A stretch of 64,000 bases of DNA from contig AVDB01000001.1 in the NCBI GenBank assembly GCA_000472185.1, forward strand, positions 248,001 through 312,000, read 5' to 3'. This stretch comes from Rhodobacteraceae bacterium HIMB11. Its GTDB lineage: Bacteria > Pseudomonadota > Alphaproteobacteria > Rhodobacterales > Rhodobacteraceae. Numbering within the stretch: position 1 is the first letter of the stretch; each line of letters starts with the position of its first letter. The position numbers were made by a program, and so were the translations under genes. Below the pieces are notes generated by a model that was not told the origin of the DNA, did no database searches, and worked only from the letters and a program-made list of their open reading frames with translations. Positions 23,510-33,339 of this stretch are shown here, piece after piece.

Positions 23510-25651
23510 ATGCCGGCCTCTGAACTTCCTAACATGATCGAGATTGATCGCGAACGCCGTGTGCGAGTTAGTCAACTAGCGGTTCAGGTGATTGTTATCG
23601 TTGCGACCTGTTGGGCTGTGATGATGATTGTGTTGGGCGATTTGGCAGGAATTGCCATCGCAGGATCGGTTGCAGGTGTTTATGGTTTTAGTCTGCTGTT
23701 GTTTCTGTTTCGTTTTGACACGATCGCTCGCGCATTTTGGTTGATCAATGCCATTTTGACAACGGTGTTCGGGATCATCGTTTCTGAACATGGCACGCAA
23801 GTCGATCTACTATTCTTCCCCATCTTGGCCCTGCCGTTTTTGGCGTTTTCATGGAAAACAGAGCGGAGCTATTTGTATGCGTTCATGGCCTACAGCGCCC
23901 TTGCATGGGCCTGTGTGATCTATTTTGATTTGGCTTCGAGTTCTGAGCGCTTATTCGGGATTCCGCCAGTTCAAAATTCGCTTTCAACGGAAGTTATCAA
24001 CTATCTGCTTATGGCGACGGTGGCGGTTTTGTTGGTTGCTGAACTTGCCTATTTCTCAATCCTTGCTGGACAGACAGAGGATGAACTTTTCCAAGCGCGC
24101 CTGCGTGCGGAAGAGGCGGCGAATGCCAGGGGTGATTTTTTGGCGAATATGAGCCATGAAATCAGAACGCCCATGAATGGCATGGTTGGTATGATTGAGG
24201 TTATGGAAACTTTGCGACCTACCCAAGAACAACAGCGTGTTTTGGGTATTATTCGCAACTCTGCCTTTTCGCTGCTGCGCATCATTGATGACATTCTGGA
24301 TGCTAGCAAAATTGATGCAGGCAAGCTGGAAATCAGTCGATCAAAAACAGACATGCGCGCCACAATCGAAGGTGTGGCCCTTACCCTGCAGCATATGGCC
24401 GATGATTTGGGTGTGAAAATCCACCTATTTATCGATCCGAAGGTTCCAGAGTTTGGTATGATTGACGGCGGGCGTTTACGTCAAGTTATGCTGAACCTAT
24501 TAAGTAATGCCGTAAAATATTCCGCGCATGATCTAACAGAACGTGATAGTCATGTCCGTTTCAGCGTGTCGATGACGTCCGCGGGCCAAATGCGGATTGA
24601 CGTCAAAGATAATGGCATTGGCATGAGCCAAGAGGTCCAGAAAAATCTGTTTGAACCCTTCATGCAGGGTGAACCAGTTGCGACGCAGCGCGTTGGGGGC
24701 ACGGGATTGGGTTTGGTGATCTCGCTTCATTTGGTCAATCGAATGGATGGGCGTATTCAATTGATTAGCGAACAAGAAGTCGGAACCGAAGTTTCCGTTT
24801 TCCTTCCACTCGAATCCCTTCGCGCGCCATCGAATTTGGTAGATATTTCCGGGTTGTCCGTGGATTGGATCGCTGATGAGACCGCGGATGGGCACGAAGA
24901 GATTAAACGGTATCTAACTGCGCAGGGCGTTGATGTGCAAACGCATGATGCGGAGTGTGATTTGAACGCTTTGAATATACTAACCAAGGGCCAAAAGATA
25001 TTTGTCCTCAGCAGCGGTTCCCCCGACCGCATATTGGGTTGGCAAGAACAGTTGCGTGAACGTTTTGAAAACCCTCGATTTCTGATGATGACAGCCAACC
25101 GTGCGGAACGGTTGGGTCTGTTGCAGGACGATGTTTTCCGAACACAGTTGTATCCAGCGCTGCCAACAGAACTGCATCGGGCGTTTGGGCTGCTGGCAGG
25201 ACGACTAAAGACTGAGAATTCCACTGATTTACCTGTAAATTTGGACCAAACGCAGCCTGATATGCGCGCGCGTGGCGAAAAGAAAATCCTGTTCGTCGAA
25301 GATAACGAAATCAATCGCATCGTCATGTTGAAACAGTTGGAAATTCTGGGCTTTAACGCGGATATTGCTCGCAATGGTCAAGAAGGCCTAACAATGTGGA
25401 AAGAGGGCGATTACGATGTGATCCTGTCGGATTGCCATATGCCTGTGTTGGATGGCTTTGAAATGTCGCGCGCACTGCGGGATATTGAACAGGCTGAATT
25501 CATGAACCGTACACCCATTATCGCAAGCACGGCCAATGCGCTAAAGGGGGACGCCGACAAATGTTTCGCCTCGGGTATGGATGATTACATTGCCAAGCCC
25601 GTTGAAATTAAAACATTGGAACAAAAATTGCGGATGTTCCTTGATGCCTAA
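23510..25651 (+). CDS. hybrid sensor histidine kinase with receiver domain
   Basis: The 713-residue protein has an N-terminal membrane region of about six helices (residues 20-185) with almost no periplasmic domain, a HisKA domain with [15 protein letters not shown] (His at about 217), an HATPase domain with [26 protein letters not shown] and [10 protein letters not shown], a less conserved stretch, and a C-terminal receiver domain ([14 protein letters not shown], phosphate acceptor in [15 protein letters not shown]). Signals are unknown and no response regulator or Hpt gene is adjacent, so the phosphorelay partner lies elsewhere. The start at 23510 is tentative; GTG 23498 is in frame. It overlaps the end of the convergent EamA gene by four bases. 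Confidence 0.9.
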   Translation: MPASELPNMIEIDRERRVRVSQLAVQVIVIVATCWAVMMIVLGDLAGIAIAGSVAGVYGFSLLLFLFRFDTIARAFWLINAILTTVFGIIVSEHGTQVDLLFFPILALPFLAFSWKTERSYLYAFMAYSALAWACVIYFDLASSSERLFGIPPVQNSLSTEVINYLLMATVAVLLVAELAYFSILAGQTEDELFQARLRAEEAANARGDFLANMSHEIRTPMNGMVGMIEVMETLRPTQEQQRVLGIIRNSAFSLLRIIDDILDASKIDAGKLEISRSKTDMRATIEGVALTLQHMADDLGVKIHLFIDPKVPEFGMIDGGRLRQVMLNLLSNAVKYSAHDLTERDSHVRFSVSMTSAGQMRIDVKDNGIGMSQEVQKNLFEPFMQGEPVATQRVGGTGLGLVISLHLVNRMDGRIQLISEQEVGTEVSVFLPLESLRAPSNLVDISGLSVDWIADETADGHEEIKRYLTAQGVDVQTHDAECDLNALNILTKGQKIFVLSSGSPDRILGWQEQLRERFENPRFLMMTANRAERLGLLQDDVFRTQLYPALPTELHRAFGLLAGRLKTENSTDLPVNLDQTQPDMRARGEKKILFVEDNEINRIVMLKQLEILGFNADIARNGQEGLTMWKEGDYDVILSDCHMPVLDGFEMSRALRDIEQAEFMNRTPIIASTANALKGDADKCFASGMDDYIAKPVEIKTLEQKLRMFLDA

Positions 25652-26592
25652 TCCGTCGAATTAATAAGGGTTGAGATCCTGGGCGTGGTTCCCGTTTCTG
25701 CACGGCTTTTGTTTCGTAGGACGGGTGTGTTTTCGGAAACCGTGACGCGGCTTTCGCGAAAGACAACATATAAGCCGCTTGAGATGATGATGCATGCCCC
25801 AATCAACGTGAACCTGTCAGGCAGTTCGGCAAAAAAGAAATATCCATAGATAATCGCCCATATCATTTGCGAATAATGCATGGGGGCTACGACACTGGCC
25901 TCACCGTTTTTATAGGCCAAAATGATGCATAGAGAGGCAAGCGATGCTAATATCGCCATTGTTGCCACAGTCCCCAAATCAAACAGTGCCATCGGAACGT
26001 AGCGGCCAGGCAACAAAGCGGCCATCAACAATAGATTGGCAAACATTGGATAAATCATCAAAACGGTACTGCGCTCTTCGTTCCCGATTTTTCGCACAAT
26101 CAACGATGAAATTGCGGCGCCAACGGCGGCCGTCAAACCTGCCGCATGGCCCAATCCTAATTCAACATACCCAGGCCGCAGAACCACCAAAACACCAATC
26201 AGACCAACAATGACAGCGGTGCCCCGATGTATCCCGACACGTTCGCCCAGCATTGGTACAGATAAAACCGTGATCAACAGGGGCATGCCAAAAAGGAACG
26301 CATAGGTTTGTGCCAAAGGAAGTACCGAAAATGCATAAAACGCGGATATCCCCGTTACCAAGGTTGCCACGACGCGTAGCAGTGACCACCAAGGATGTTT
26401 TGGGAACAAATTATCTGCATTGCGTTCCCGCAGGTGCATCAAAAATACCATCGGAAAGCTGAACAAGACCGAGAAAAAGATGATTTGAAAAGTAGAATAC
26501 TGTCCGCCTAAATATTTCACCGCCACATCATGTGCCGAGAAGAGTGCAAACCCGAGTAATGCGAAAAGTGCGCCTTTGGCGTTAGTAGACAT
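25648..26592 (-). CDS. EamA/DMT family transporter
   Basis: The 314-residue protein consists of ten hydrophobic segments in two EamA repeats: [19 protein letters not shown] with [20 protein letters not shown] in the first, and [20 protein letters not shown] in the second. Drug/metabolite transporters of this kind export small molecules such as amino acids or nucleosides. A hydrophilic tail of about 35 residues follows the last segment. It lies downstream of leuB on the same strand behind an intercistronic hairpin, so export linked to branched-chain amino-acid metabolism is possible but unproven. Confidence 0.85.
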   Translation of the reverse strand: MSTNAKGALFALLGFALFSAHDVAVKYLGGQYSTFQIIFFSVLFSFPMVFLMHLRERNADNLFPKHPWWSLLRVVATLVTGISAFYAFSVLPLAQTYAFLFGMPLLITVLSVPMLGERVGIHRGTAVIVGLIGVLVVLRPGYVELGLGHAAGLTAAVGAAISSLIVRKIGNEERSTVLMIYPMFANLLLMAALLPGRYVPMALFDLGTVATMAILASLASLCIILAYKNGEASVVAPMHYSQMIWAIIYGYFFFAELPDRFTLIGACIIISSGLYVVFRESRVTVSENTPVLRNKSRAETGTTPRISTLINSTD

Positions 26593-26598
26593 AAATTA

Positions 26599-26644
26599 AC
26601 CCGCAGGAATAATGCTATTGTTTTAGCAGAATCACACTGCGGGT
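26599..26644 (-). terminator. two-tier hairpin between leuB and the EamA gene
   Basis: ACCCGCAG and CTGCGGGT form an outer 8-pair stem, and TGCTA/TAGCA an inner one. It ends seven bases before the EamA start, where no usual ribosome binding site is seen, so it could either end leuB transcription (weak TTAATTT follows) or control EamA translation. A second AT-rich stem (AGAGTT/AACTCT) lies just after leuB. Confidence 0.45.
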
Positions 26645-26674
26645 CATTCATGCAAGAGTTAAATTAAAACTCTC

Positions 26675-27781
26675 TTATAATGATGCGTTTAGTGCTGCGA
26701 TAATCGCGTCACCCATTTCAGATGTTGAAACAGGTGTCACACCCTCTTCGCCCAACAGATCTGCTGTGCGAACGCCATCGGCCAACACTTTTTCAACCGC
26801 TTGTTCTAGGCGATCTGCCTCTGCTCCTTGGTCAAAGCTATAGCGCAAGGCCATCGCAAAACTTAGGACACAGGCGATCGGGTTTGCTTTGCCTTCGCCT
26901 GCAATATCGGGTGCCGACCCATGTACGGGTTCATACAGTGCCTTTGGGCGGCCATTTGCCATTGGGGCACCCAGCGACGCAGATGGCAACATGCCCAGCG
27001 ATCCAGTAAGCATTGCTGCCGCATCTGAAAGAAGATCCCCAAATAGGTTATCGGTTACGATGACATCAAACTGTTTAGGCCAGCGGCAAAGTTGCATGGC
27101 ACCTGCATCTGCGTACATGTGTGATAGTTCAACGTCCGCATATTCTTCGTCGTGAACTTTTTGCACAACTTCTCGCCAAAGAATGCCAGATTCCATAACG
27201 TTTGCTTTTTCCATTGAACACACTTTGTTGCCACGACGGCGGGCCAATTCAAATGCGCTGCGTGCAACACGTTCGATTTCTGACTCTGTGTAACGTTGTG
27301 TGTTGATACCAACACGTTCGTTGCCTTCTTCAAAAATGCCGCGTGGCTCACCAAAGTAGATGCCAGATGTCAGTTCGCGCACGATCATGATGTCCAAACC
27401 AGCGACCACATCTTTTTTCAGTGATGAGAAATCGGCAAGTGCGTCAAAACATTGCGCTGGGCGCAAGTTCGCGAACAGATCCATTTCTTTGCGCAGGCGC
27501 AAAAGTCCGCGTTCAGGCTTCACAGAAAAATCAAGGTTGTCATACTTCGGTCCTCCTACGGCACCCAATAGAACGGCGTCTACCTCTTGGGCTTTGGCCA
27601 TTGTGTCGTCATGCAACGGCGTGCCGTGCGCGTCATATGCCGCGCCGCCAACCAAATCCTCGGATACATCAAATGCAAGGTCGCGGTTATCGCCGTACCA
27701 AGAAATGATTTTGCGAACTTCGGCCATGACCTCTGGTCCGATACCGTCACCAGGGAGGATAAGAATTGATGGGTTGCTCAT
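26675..27781 (-). CDS. leuB: 3-isopropylmalate dehydrogenase
   Basis: LeuB oxidatively decarboxylates 3-isopropylmalate, the third leucine-specific step, using NAD+ and Mg2+. The 368-residue product shows [15 protein letters not shown] at the N-terminus, the substrate loop [18 protein letters not shown]-like [20 protein letters not shown] near residue 80, [13 protein letters not shown], and the C-terminal [19 protein letters not shown] nucleotide-binding segment. The start at 27781 has AAGGA upstream and is preferred over 27811. That ribosome binding site lies in the 3' arm of a small hairpin (CTTGGG/CCCAAG, 27792-27812). leuB is separated from leuD by decayed frames instead of being joined to it. 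Confidence 0.95.
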   Translation of the reverse strand: MSNPSILILPGDGIGPEVMAEVRKIISWYGDNRDLAFDVSEDLVGGAAYDAHGTPLHDDTMAKAQEVDAVLLGAVGGPKYDNLDFSVKPERGLLRLRKEMDLFANLRPAQCFDALADFSSLKKDVVAGLDIMIVRELTSGIYFGEPRGIFEEGNERVGINTQRYTESEIERVARSAFELARRRGNKVCSMEKANVMESGILWREVVQKVHDEEYADVELSHMYADAGAMQLCRWPKQFDVIVTDNLFGDLLSDAAAMLTGSLGMLPSASLGAPMANGRPKALYEPVHGSAPDIAGEGKANPIACVLSFAMALRYSFDQGAEADRLEQAVEKVLADGVRTADLLGEEGVTPVSTSEMGDAIIAALNASL

Positions 27782-27857
27782 GCTGTGAATCCTTGGGTTA
27801 TACTGTCCCAAGCGGGTTAGCGATTTCCGTGTAAATGGTCAAGAAAGCGTGGGAAAT

Positions 27858-28193
27858 TTACGCCATTTGCAGCATACTGTGTGCGTTATTTGAATGGCGC
27901 TTTTCGATGATCAATTCAGCAATACGTAACATCGCGATCCCACGCATTGCCAAAAACGTTGGCAACACTCCCCACATAATGACGGTCCAAGCAGCCGATT
28001 GGGCCGATTGAAATGGTTTCAATCGCAGTATTAGCATTGTGATTTGTATCAAGATTGGCATCAAAAATGGGCTAAGCAGTGCAAGCCCAATGTTTGATCT
28101 GCCCTCTCGTGTCAGTCGCAGGACAATGTCCACGCCTGATGTGGAGTCCAGAACAGGAAGGTTTGTCCAGACGTTAAACGACCCAAAGGACAC
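27858..28193 (-). pseudogene. membrane protein remnant or orphan ORF between leuD and leuB
   Basis: A GTG-initiated frame of 111 residues with two or three hydrophobic segments (GLALLSPFLMPILIQITMLI, AAWTVIMWGVLPTFLAM) and a charged end. No ribosome binding site is visible. Together with the short frame at 28245-28364 and further membrane-like codons up to about 28500 in another frame, it looks like pieces of one decayed membrane protein gene. It could also be an intact small gene; no family was recognised. Confidence 0.35.
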
Positions 28194-28244
28194 GGGCCAA
28201 CATGATAGGCGGGTGAAACGGAAAAATCCGGTGACTGTCAGGAT

Positions 28245-28364
28245 CTAAATCACAAATGTCACCCCAGCCGATAGGCGGGCGGCATCCAAAATCGCTTCAC
28301 TGACGTCGAGAGGGAGCGTTAGGATAATCAAACCGAATGGGCGAATAAGGGAAATCCAATCCAT
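28245..28364 (-). pseudogene. fragment of a membrane protein gene
   Basis: A 39-codon frame with the hydrophobic stretch PFGLIILTLPLDVSEAILDA ends in TAG. The codons just upstream (about 28365-28500) read as another membrane-like segment (FFLIWAKASLACDLIAIICV) in a frame that needs a one-base shift to join it. This suggests a frameshifted remnant. Confidence 0.35.
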
Positions 28365-28523
28365 GTCCAATGATTGTCCTAATCGCCATCAACATTGTAT
28401 TTGAATTGTCTGCTTGGTGCGCTTCGCGAAACAGCGTGCTGACACAAATAATTGCTATCAAATCACATGCGAGACTGGCCTTGGCCCAAATCAGAAAGAA
28501 GCCTTAGACGATATTGCGTTGAT

Positions 28524-28539
28524 TTTTCGTATACGAAAA
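28524..28539. repeat. 16-base palindrome TTTTCGTATACGAAAA
   Basis: A perfect palindrome two bases downstream of the leuCD terminator hairpin and upstream of the decayed membrane frames. It may be the operator of the lost gene. Confidence 0.45.
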
Positions 28540-28541
28540 TA

Positions 28542-28563
28542 GGTGCGCCCGTATGGGCGCACC
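28542..28563 (-). terminator. intrinsic terminator of leuCD
   Basis: GGTGCGCCC and GGGCGCACC form a perfect 9-pair stem with the loop ATAC, followed by TATTTT on the minus strand, eight bases after the leuD stop. Confidence 0.8.
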
Positions 28564-28571
28564 CGTAATCA

Positions 28572-29177
28572 TTATGCCCAAGGGCGTGCTGCGCCTGCCT
28601 TAGCTTCAAAGCTGTCGATTGAGGCTGCTTTTTCAAGGGTCAAACCAATGTCATCCAACCCGTTCAATAGGCAGTGTTTGCGGAATGGGTCGATGTCAAA
28701 CTTGATCACGTCTCCATCTGAAGATGTGATTGTCTGATCCTCAAGGTTGACTTCAACCCGCGCATTCGCACCCTTTTCGGCGTCCTTCATCAACAGATCA
28801 ACCTGTTCCTGTGGAAGTACGATAGGTAGCATTCCGTTTTTGAAACAGTTGTTAAAGAAGATGTCCGCGAATGATGTTGAAACAACAACCTTGATCCCAA
28901 AATCGGACAAGGCCCATGGTGCGTGTTCGCGCGACGATCCACAACCAAAGTTATCGCCTGCAATCAGGATAGATGCCTCGCGATACGCGGATTGGTTCAG
29001 AACAAAATCTGGGATTTCATTGCCGTCATCATCATAACGCATCTCATCAAACGCATGCACACCCAGACCCGAGCGTTTAATCGTTTTCAAAAACTGTTTT
29101 GGGATGATCATATCGGTGTCGATGTTGACCAATGGCATTGGAGCGGCGATGCCGCTGAATGTTTCGAATTTGTCCAT
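28572..29177 (-). CDS. leuD: 3-isopropylmalate dehydratase small subunit
   Basis: LeuD pairs with LeuC to isomerise 2- to 3-isopropylmalate in leucine synthesis. The 201-residue product has the swivel-domain features [16 protein letters not shown] near the N-terminus and [20 protein letters not shown] near residue 70, and the substrate-specific region following it. Its ATG shares one base with the leuC stop (TAATG), so the subunits are made in a coupled way. A strong terminator follows, which separates leuCD from leuB. Confidence 0.96.
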   Translation of the reverse strand: MDKFETFSGIAAPMPLVNIDTDMIIPKQFLKTIKRSGLGVHAFDEMRYDDDGNEIPDFVLNQSAYREASILIAGDNFGCGSSREHAPWALSDFGIKVVVSTSFADIFFNNCFKNGMLPIVLPQEQVDLLMKDAEKGANARVEVNLEDQTITSSDGDVIKFDIDPFRKHCLLNGLDDIGLTLEKAASIDSFEAKAGAARPWA

Positions 29178-30583
29178 TACATCATCTCCCGAACATCTGT
29201 TAGGCGGCCTGTGATCGCCGCGGCGGCTGCCATTGCTGGTGACATGAGGTGCGTACGTCCACCACGACCTTGACGGCCTTCAAAGTTGCGGTTTGAAGTG
29301 GCTGCACAGCGTTCGCCTGGTGTCAATTGATCTGGGTTCATGGCCAAACACATTGAACATCCCGCCAAACGCCATTCAAAGCCAGCCTTTTCAAAGATGT
29401 CTGCAAGGCCTTCTTCTTCGGCTTGGGCGCGTACCAATCCAGAGCCTGGAACGATCATGGCGCGTAGACCGTCTTTGATTTTTTTGCCCTTTAGGATCTC
29501 GGCGGCTGCACGCAAATCTTCGATACGTCCATTAGTGCATGAACCGATGAACACGGTGTCGATTTCGATGTCTGTCAATTTTTGACCAGATGTCAGACCC
29601 ATGTATTCCAACGAACGTTGCGCCGCATCGATTTTACCACCACTGAAATCATCGGCACTTGGAACAGTGCTGGTGATCGGCAATACATCCTCTGGTGATG
29701 TGCCCCATGTCACAACGGGTGCAATGTCTTCGCCTTTGATGGTGATGACCTTGTCAAAATGTGCGCCTTCGTCAGTGAACAGTGTTTTCCAATATGCCAC
29801 GGCTGCTTCCCACTCTGCGCCTTTGGGTGCGTGTGGGCGGCCTTTGCAGTATTCGAATGTCTTTTCATCTGGGGCAATCAGGCCAGCGCGCGCGCCGCCT
29901 TCGATGGCCATGTTACACACGGTCATGCGACCTTCCATGGACAGATCACGGATCGCTTCACCACAGTACTCAATCACATAGCCTGTACCTCCTGCAGTAC
30001 CCGTTTCACCGATAACGGACAATGTAATGTCCTTGGCTGTCACACCAGGGCGAAGTTTGCCTGTGATTTCGACCTTCATGTTCTTTGATTTCTTTTGAAT
30101 CAAAGTTTGTGTCGCAAGAACATGTTCAACCTCTGATGTGCCGATGCCATGTGCCAATGCGCCAAACGCACCGTGTGTCGCGGTGTGGCTGTCGCCGCAT
30201 ACAACGGTCATGCCAGGCAATGTCCAACCCTGTTCTGGGCCAACGATGTGCACAATCCCCTGACGCACGTCTGATACGGGATAATAATGAATGCCGAAAT
30301 CCTTGGCATTTTTGTCCAAGGCTTCAACCTGAATACGGCTTTCTTCGTTGTCGATGCCTTTTGCACGATCCAATGTTGTTGGAACGTTGTGATCAGGTAC
30401 AGCGATTGTTTTTTCTGGCGCGCGTACGGTACGGCCTGCCATACGCAGACCTTCGAAGGCTTGAGGTGATGTCACTTCGTGAACCAAGTGGCGATCAATA
30501 TATAGAAGACATGTTCCGTCTTCTGCTTCGTGAACGACGTGGTCGTTCCAGATTTTATCATAAAGTGTCTTGGGGGTGGTCAT
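29177..30583 (-). CDS. leuC: 3-isopropylmalate dehydratase large subunit
   Basis: LeuC carries the 4Fe-4S cluster of isopropylmalate isomerase. The 468-residue product shows [12 protein letters not shown] at the N-terminus, [20 protein letters not shown] near residue 125, and cluster cysteines in [13 protein letters not shown] (about 349) and GCSMCLAMN (about 409 and 412). The start at 30583 has GGAGAGG upstream; the longer frame to 30688 adds residues foreign to the family. The 270-base gap to rsfS holds the two divergent promoters; I saw no leucine-rich leader peptide or T-box in it. Confidence 0.96.
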   Translation of the reverse strand: MTTPKTLYDKIWNDHVVHEAEDGTCLLYIDRHLVHEVTSPQAFEGLRMAGRTVRAPEKTIAVPDHNVPTTLDRAKGIDNEESRIQVEALDKNAKDFGIHYYPVSDVRQGIVHIVGPEQGWTLPGMTVVCGDSHTATHGAFGALAHGIGTSEVEHVLATQTLIQKKSKNMKVEITGKLRPGVTAKDITLSVIGETGTAGGTGYVIEYCGEAIRDLSMEGRMTVCNMAIEGGARAGLIAPDEKTFEYCKGRPHAPKGAEWEAAVAYWKTLFTDEGAHFDKVITIKGEDIAPVVTWGTSPEDVLPITSTVPSADDFSGGKIDAAQRSLEYMGLTSGQKLTDIEIDTVFIGSCTNGRIEDLRAAAEILKGKKIKDGLRAMIVPGSGLVRAQAEEEGLADIFEKAGFEWRLAGCSMCLAMNPDQLTPGERCAATSNRNFEGRQGRGGRTHLMSPAMAAAAAITGRLTDVREMM

Positions 30584-30853
30584 TTCCATCCTCTCCCGAT
30601 TTTTGTGATGAACGTTTGGTGCAAATCTTTTGTCGCGGCAAATCAGCCGCGTGCCAGAATTGTCATCGTTGCACCATAAAACCGCCAAGGCAGGCGCGAA
30701 CGATCATCCATGTCAAAGATCATTTCCATGACATTTCGCATACACCTGAATCTTCATGCTCGCAAGTGTTGCTGCACTCTTGCAGCTATGGCGCATTTCA
30801 ATTACGCGTCATTGAGATTTTTTTGAACCCATGCTAGATTCGGCATACATGCA

Positions 30854-31279
30854 ATGGATGCATGCATAACGGAGGACATAGTTCTGACAGTATCTGTCGA
30901 AGCAGTTCACGCTGCAAACACATCTGCCAATCCCGCGGCAGAAGATCTAACAAGCGAAGCGCTGTTGGATCGTATCTTAACCTCACTTGACCAAGATAAA
31001 GCCGAAGAGATCGTGCAAATTGATTTGCGCGGGAAAACTTCGATTGGCGATTACATGGTTATTGCGTCGGGTCGTTCGACCCGTCAGGTCACAGCGATGG
31101 CTGAAAAGCTGGTTGATCGTCTAAAGCAAGAGCATGGTCGTGCTTGCAAGGTTGAAGGCAAAGAGGCAGGAGATTGGGTTTTGATCGACACAGGGGATGT
31201 GGTTGTCCATATCTTCCGTCCTGAGGTGCGCGAATTCTATCAGCTTGAAAAAATGTGGTTGCCTGCTGGGCAAGCATAA
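30854..31279 (+). CDS. rsfS: ribosome silencing factor RsfS
   Basis: RsfS (DUF143/RsfA) binds ribosomal protein uL14 and blocks subunit joining when nutrients are short. The 141-residue frame contains the family core from about residue 36 on: LLDRILTSLDQDKAEEIVQI, IGDYMVIASGRSTRQVTAMA and WVLIDTGDVVVHIFRPEVRE, then FYQLEKMW. The ATG at 30854 has no ribosome binding site, whereas CGGAGG at 30870-30874 lies about nine bases before an in-frame CTG at 30884, so translation may begin there and give 131 residues. It heads the run rsfS-rlmH-gpmI-envC-ctpA-rppH. Confidence 0.92.
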   Translation: MDACITEDIVLTVSVEAVHAANTSANPAAEDLTSEALLDRILTSLDQDKAEEIVQIDLRGKTSIGDYMVIASGRSTRQVTAMAEKLVDRLKQEHGRACKVEGKEAGDWVLIDTGDVVVHIFRPEVREFYQLEKMWLPAGQA

Positions 31280-31289
31280 CAGCTGAGCA

Positions 31290-31760
31290 ATGAAGGTATC
31301 GATTTATGCGGTGGGCCGGCTGCGGCGGGGCCCAGAGCTTGAGCTTCTTTCTGATTATCTTGATCGTTTTAACAAACAGGGCCGTTCAATGGGATTGGGC
31401 CCTGCAGATGTTATTGAGGTTGAGGATAAGAAAAACATTGGCATGCGGGCAGAAGCAGATCTGTTGGATCGTGCAATCCCAAACGGCGCAAAAATCATCA
31501 CATTGGACGAGCGTGGAAAACTGTTAACCTCGCCCGAATTTTCCAAATGTCTTGCAAATTTTCGGGATCAGGGACAAGGCCATTTGGCGTTTGTCATTGG
31601 CGGTGCGGATGGCATTGATCCGTCGCTGCGCGCACGGGCTGACATGTCGATCAGCTTTGGGTCTATGGTTTGGCCCCATATGTTGGTTCGTGTAATGCTA
31701 AGTGAGCAACTCTATCGGGCGGCGTCAATTTTGGCAGGCTCCCCTTATCACCGCGCTTAG
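31290..31760 (+). CDS. rlmH: 23S rRNA pseudouridine-1915 N3-methyltransferase
   Basis: RlmH, a SPOUT methyltransferase, methylates pseudouridine 1915 in helix 69 of assembled 70S ribosomes. The 156-residue product shows the N-terminal AVGRLRRGPE, the ITLDERGKLLTSPEFS segment near residue 72, the SAM-knot residues FVIGGADGI near residue 105, and the C-terminal SEQLYRAASILAGSPYHR. It follows rsfS by ten bases, the usual pairing, and both act on ribosomes. Confidence 0.96.
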   Translation: MKVSIYAVGRLRRGPELELLSDYLDRFNKQGRSMGLGPADVIEVEDKKNIGMRAEADLLDRAIPNGAKIITLDERGKLLTSPEFSKCLANFRDQGQGHLAFVIGGADGIDPSLRARADMSISFGSMVWPHMLVRVMLSEQLYRAASILAGSPYHRA

Positions 31761-31818
31761 CACTTGCTCTTACTTGCCTCACTACGTAGAACCCTCATAA
31801 AATTAAGAGGCAAATGAT

Positions 31819-33339
31819 ATGGCACCAAAACCCGTTGTTTTATGTATTTTAGATGGTTGGGGTGCACGATCTGATGCAGAGGCGAACGCGCCCGCATTGG
31901 CCCATACACCAAACTTTGATCGCATTATGCAGCAGTGCCCGAATACGCAACTTATTACGCATGGACGTGATGTTGGCCTACCCACTGGACAGATGGGGAA
32001 TTCCGAAGTGGGTCACACCAACATTGGTGCAGGCCGCGTTGTCGCGATGGACCTTGGGCAAATTGATTTGGCGATTGAGGACGGATCATATGCACAAAAC
32101 CCCGCGCTGATGGACTACATCGGTTCGCTTAAAAATACAGGTGGTCGTGCGCATGTGATGTCGTTGATATCAGATGGGGGTGTACATGGTCATATCGCGC
32201 ACCTTATCGCCACATTGCGCATATTAACCGATGCGGGTGTTCCTGTTGTTTTGCACGCCATTACGGACGGACGCGATGTTGCGCCATCATCCGCTGCGGA
32301 TTTCCTAGATGGCTTGATCGGTGATCTGCCAAACGATGTGGTGATTGGCACCGTAACAGGTCGTTATTTCGCAATGGATCGCGACAATAGATGGGAACGC
32401 GTCGCAACCGCCTATAATGCGATTGTGCATGGCGTATCTAATGTGCGTGCGGACACCGCGGAAGAGGCGATTAAATCAAACTATGCGGCGGGTGTTAGCG
32501 ATGAATTCATCCCAGCAACCGTCTTAGGCGATTATCAAGGTGCCCAAGATGGGGATGCATTTTTCTGTATGAATTTCCGCGCCGACCGTGCCCGCGAAAT
32601 TTTGCGCGCGATCGGGGAAACCGAATTTGACGAATTTGATGTGGGTACCCGTCTCCAGTGGTCAATGGTATTGGGCATGGTCGAATATTCAACGTCCCAC
32701 AACGACTACATGCGCACCTGTTTCCCGAAACAAAAGCTCGTCAATACATTGGGTGAATGGGTCGCGAAATCAGGCAAGTCACAATTCAGACTGGCAGAAA
32801 CAGAAAAATACCCCCATGTTACGTTTTTCCTGAACGGTGGGAAAGAGCAGCCTGAAGAGGGCGAGGCACGCTATATGGCGCCGTCGCCCAAAGTGGCGAC
32901 CTATGATCTGCAACCCGAAATGTCTGCGGGTGAAGTGACAGATCAGTTCGTTAAGGCGATCGAGGCAGGGTATGATTTGATTGTCACGAATTACGCAAAC
33001 CCAGATATGGTTGGACATACTGGCGATTTGAACGCGGCGATCAAAGCTTGTGAGGCCGTTGATCAAGGATTGGGACGTGTTTTAGCCGCGTTGGAAAACG
33101 CAGGCGGTGTGATGATTGTGACCGCAGATCATGGAAATTGCGAAACCATGATCGATCCAGAAACGGGCGGACCACATACGGCGCATACCGTCAATCTGGT
33201 CCCAGCCGTCTTGGTGGGCGGTGATGCAAACACCACACTGCGGGATGGTGGTCGGCTTGCGGATTTGGCGCCAACCGTGCTCGATTTGATGCAGCTTGAT
33301 AAGCCTACCGAAATGACTGGAGAGAGCCTGTTGGTTTGA
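31819..33339 (+). CDS. gpmI: cofactor-independent phosphoglycerate mutase
   Basis: GpmI interconverts 3- and 2-phosphoglycerate in glycolysis and gluconeogenesis using two Mn2+ ions. The 506-residue product shows LCILDGWG at the N-terminus, the phosphoserine site GQMGNSEVGHTNIGAGR near residue 60, VLHAITDGRDVAP, the NFRADRAREI segment and the second metal site MIVTADHGNCE near residue 435. The N-terminal MAPKPVVLCI start follows AAGAGG at good spacing. The gene is followed with a four-base overlap by envC, which is the roseobacter order. Confidence 0.96.
   Translation: MAPKPVVLCILDGWGARSDAEANAPALAHTPNFDRIMQQCPNTQLITHGRDVGLPTGQMGNSEVGHTNIGAGRVVAMDLGQIDLAIEDGSYAQNPALMDYIGSLKNTGGRAHVMSLISDGGVHGHIAHLIATLRILTDAGVPVVLHAITDGRDVAPSSAADFLDGLIGDLPNDVVIGTVTGRYFAMDRDNRWERVATAYNAIVHGVSNVRADTAEEAIKSNYAAGVSDEFIPATVLGDYQGAQDGDAFFCMNFRADRAREILRAIGETEFDEFDVGTRLQWSMVLGMVEYSTSHNDYMRTCFPKQKLVNTLGEWVAKSGKSQFRLAETEKYPHVTFFLNGGKEQPEEGEARYMAPSPKVATYDLQPEMSAGEVTDQFVKAIEAGYDLIVTNYANPDMVGHTGDLNAAIKACEAVDQGLGRVLAALENAGGVMIVTADHGNCETMIDPETGGPHTAHTVNLVPAVLVGGDANTTLRDGGRLADLAPTVLDLMQLDKPTEMTGESLLV

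Noticed and set aside
24757-25374. 205-residue minus-strand frame
   Set aside because: Antisense to the histidine kinase and receiver domains; Ser/Arg-rich shadow without a family.
30085-30837. 250-residue plus-strand frame
   Set aside because: Antisense to leuC, Cys/Arg-rich, with no start signal.
30842-30870. TGCATGCA repeats before rsfS as a CRISPR or mobile-element end
   Set aside because: Only two short, overlapping copies; no spacer pattern and no associated genes.
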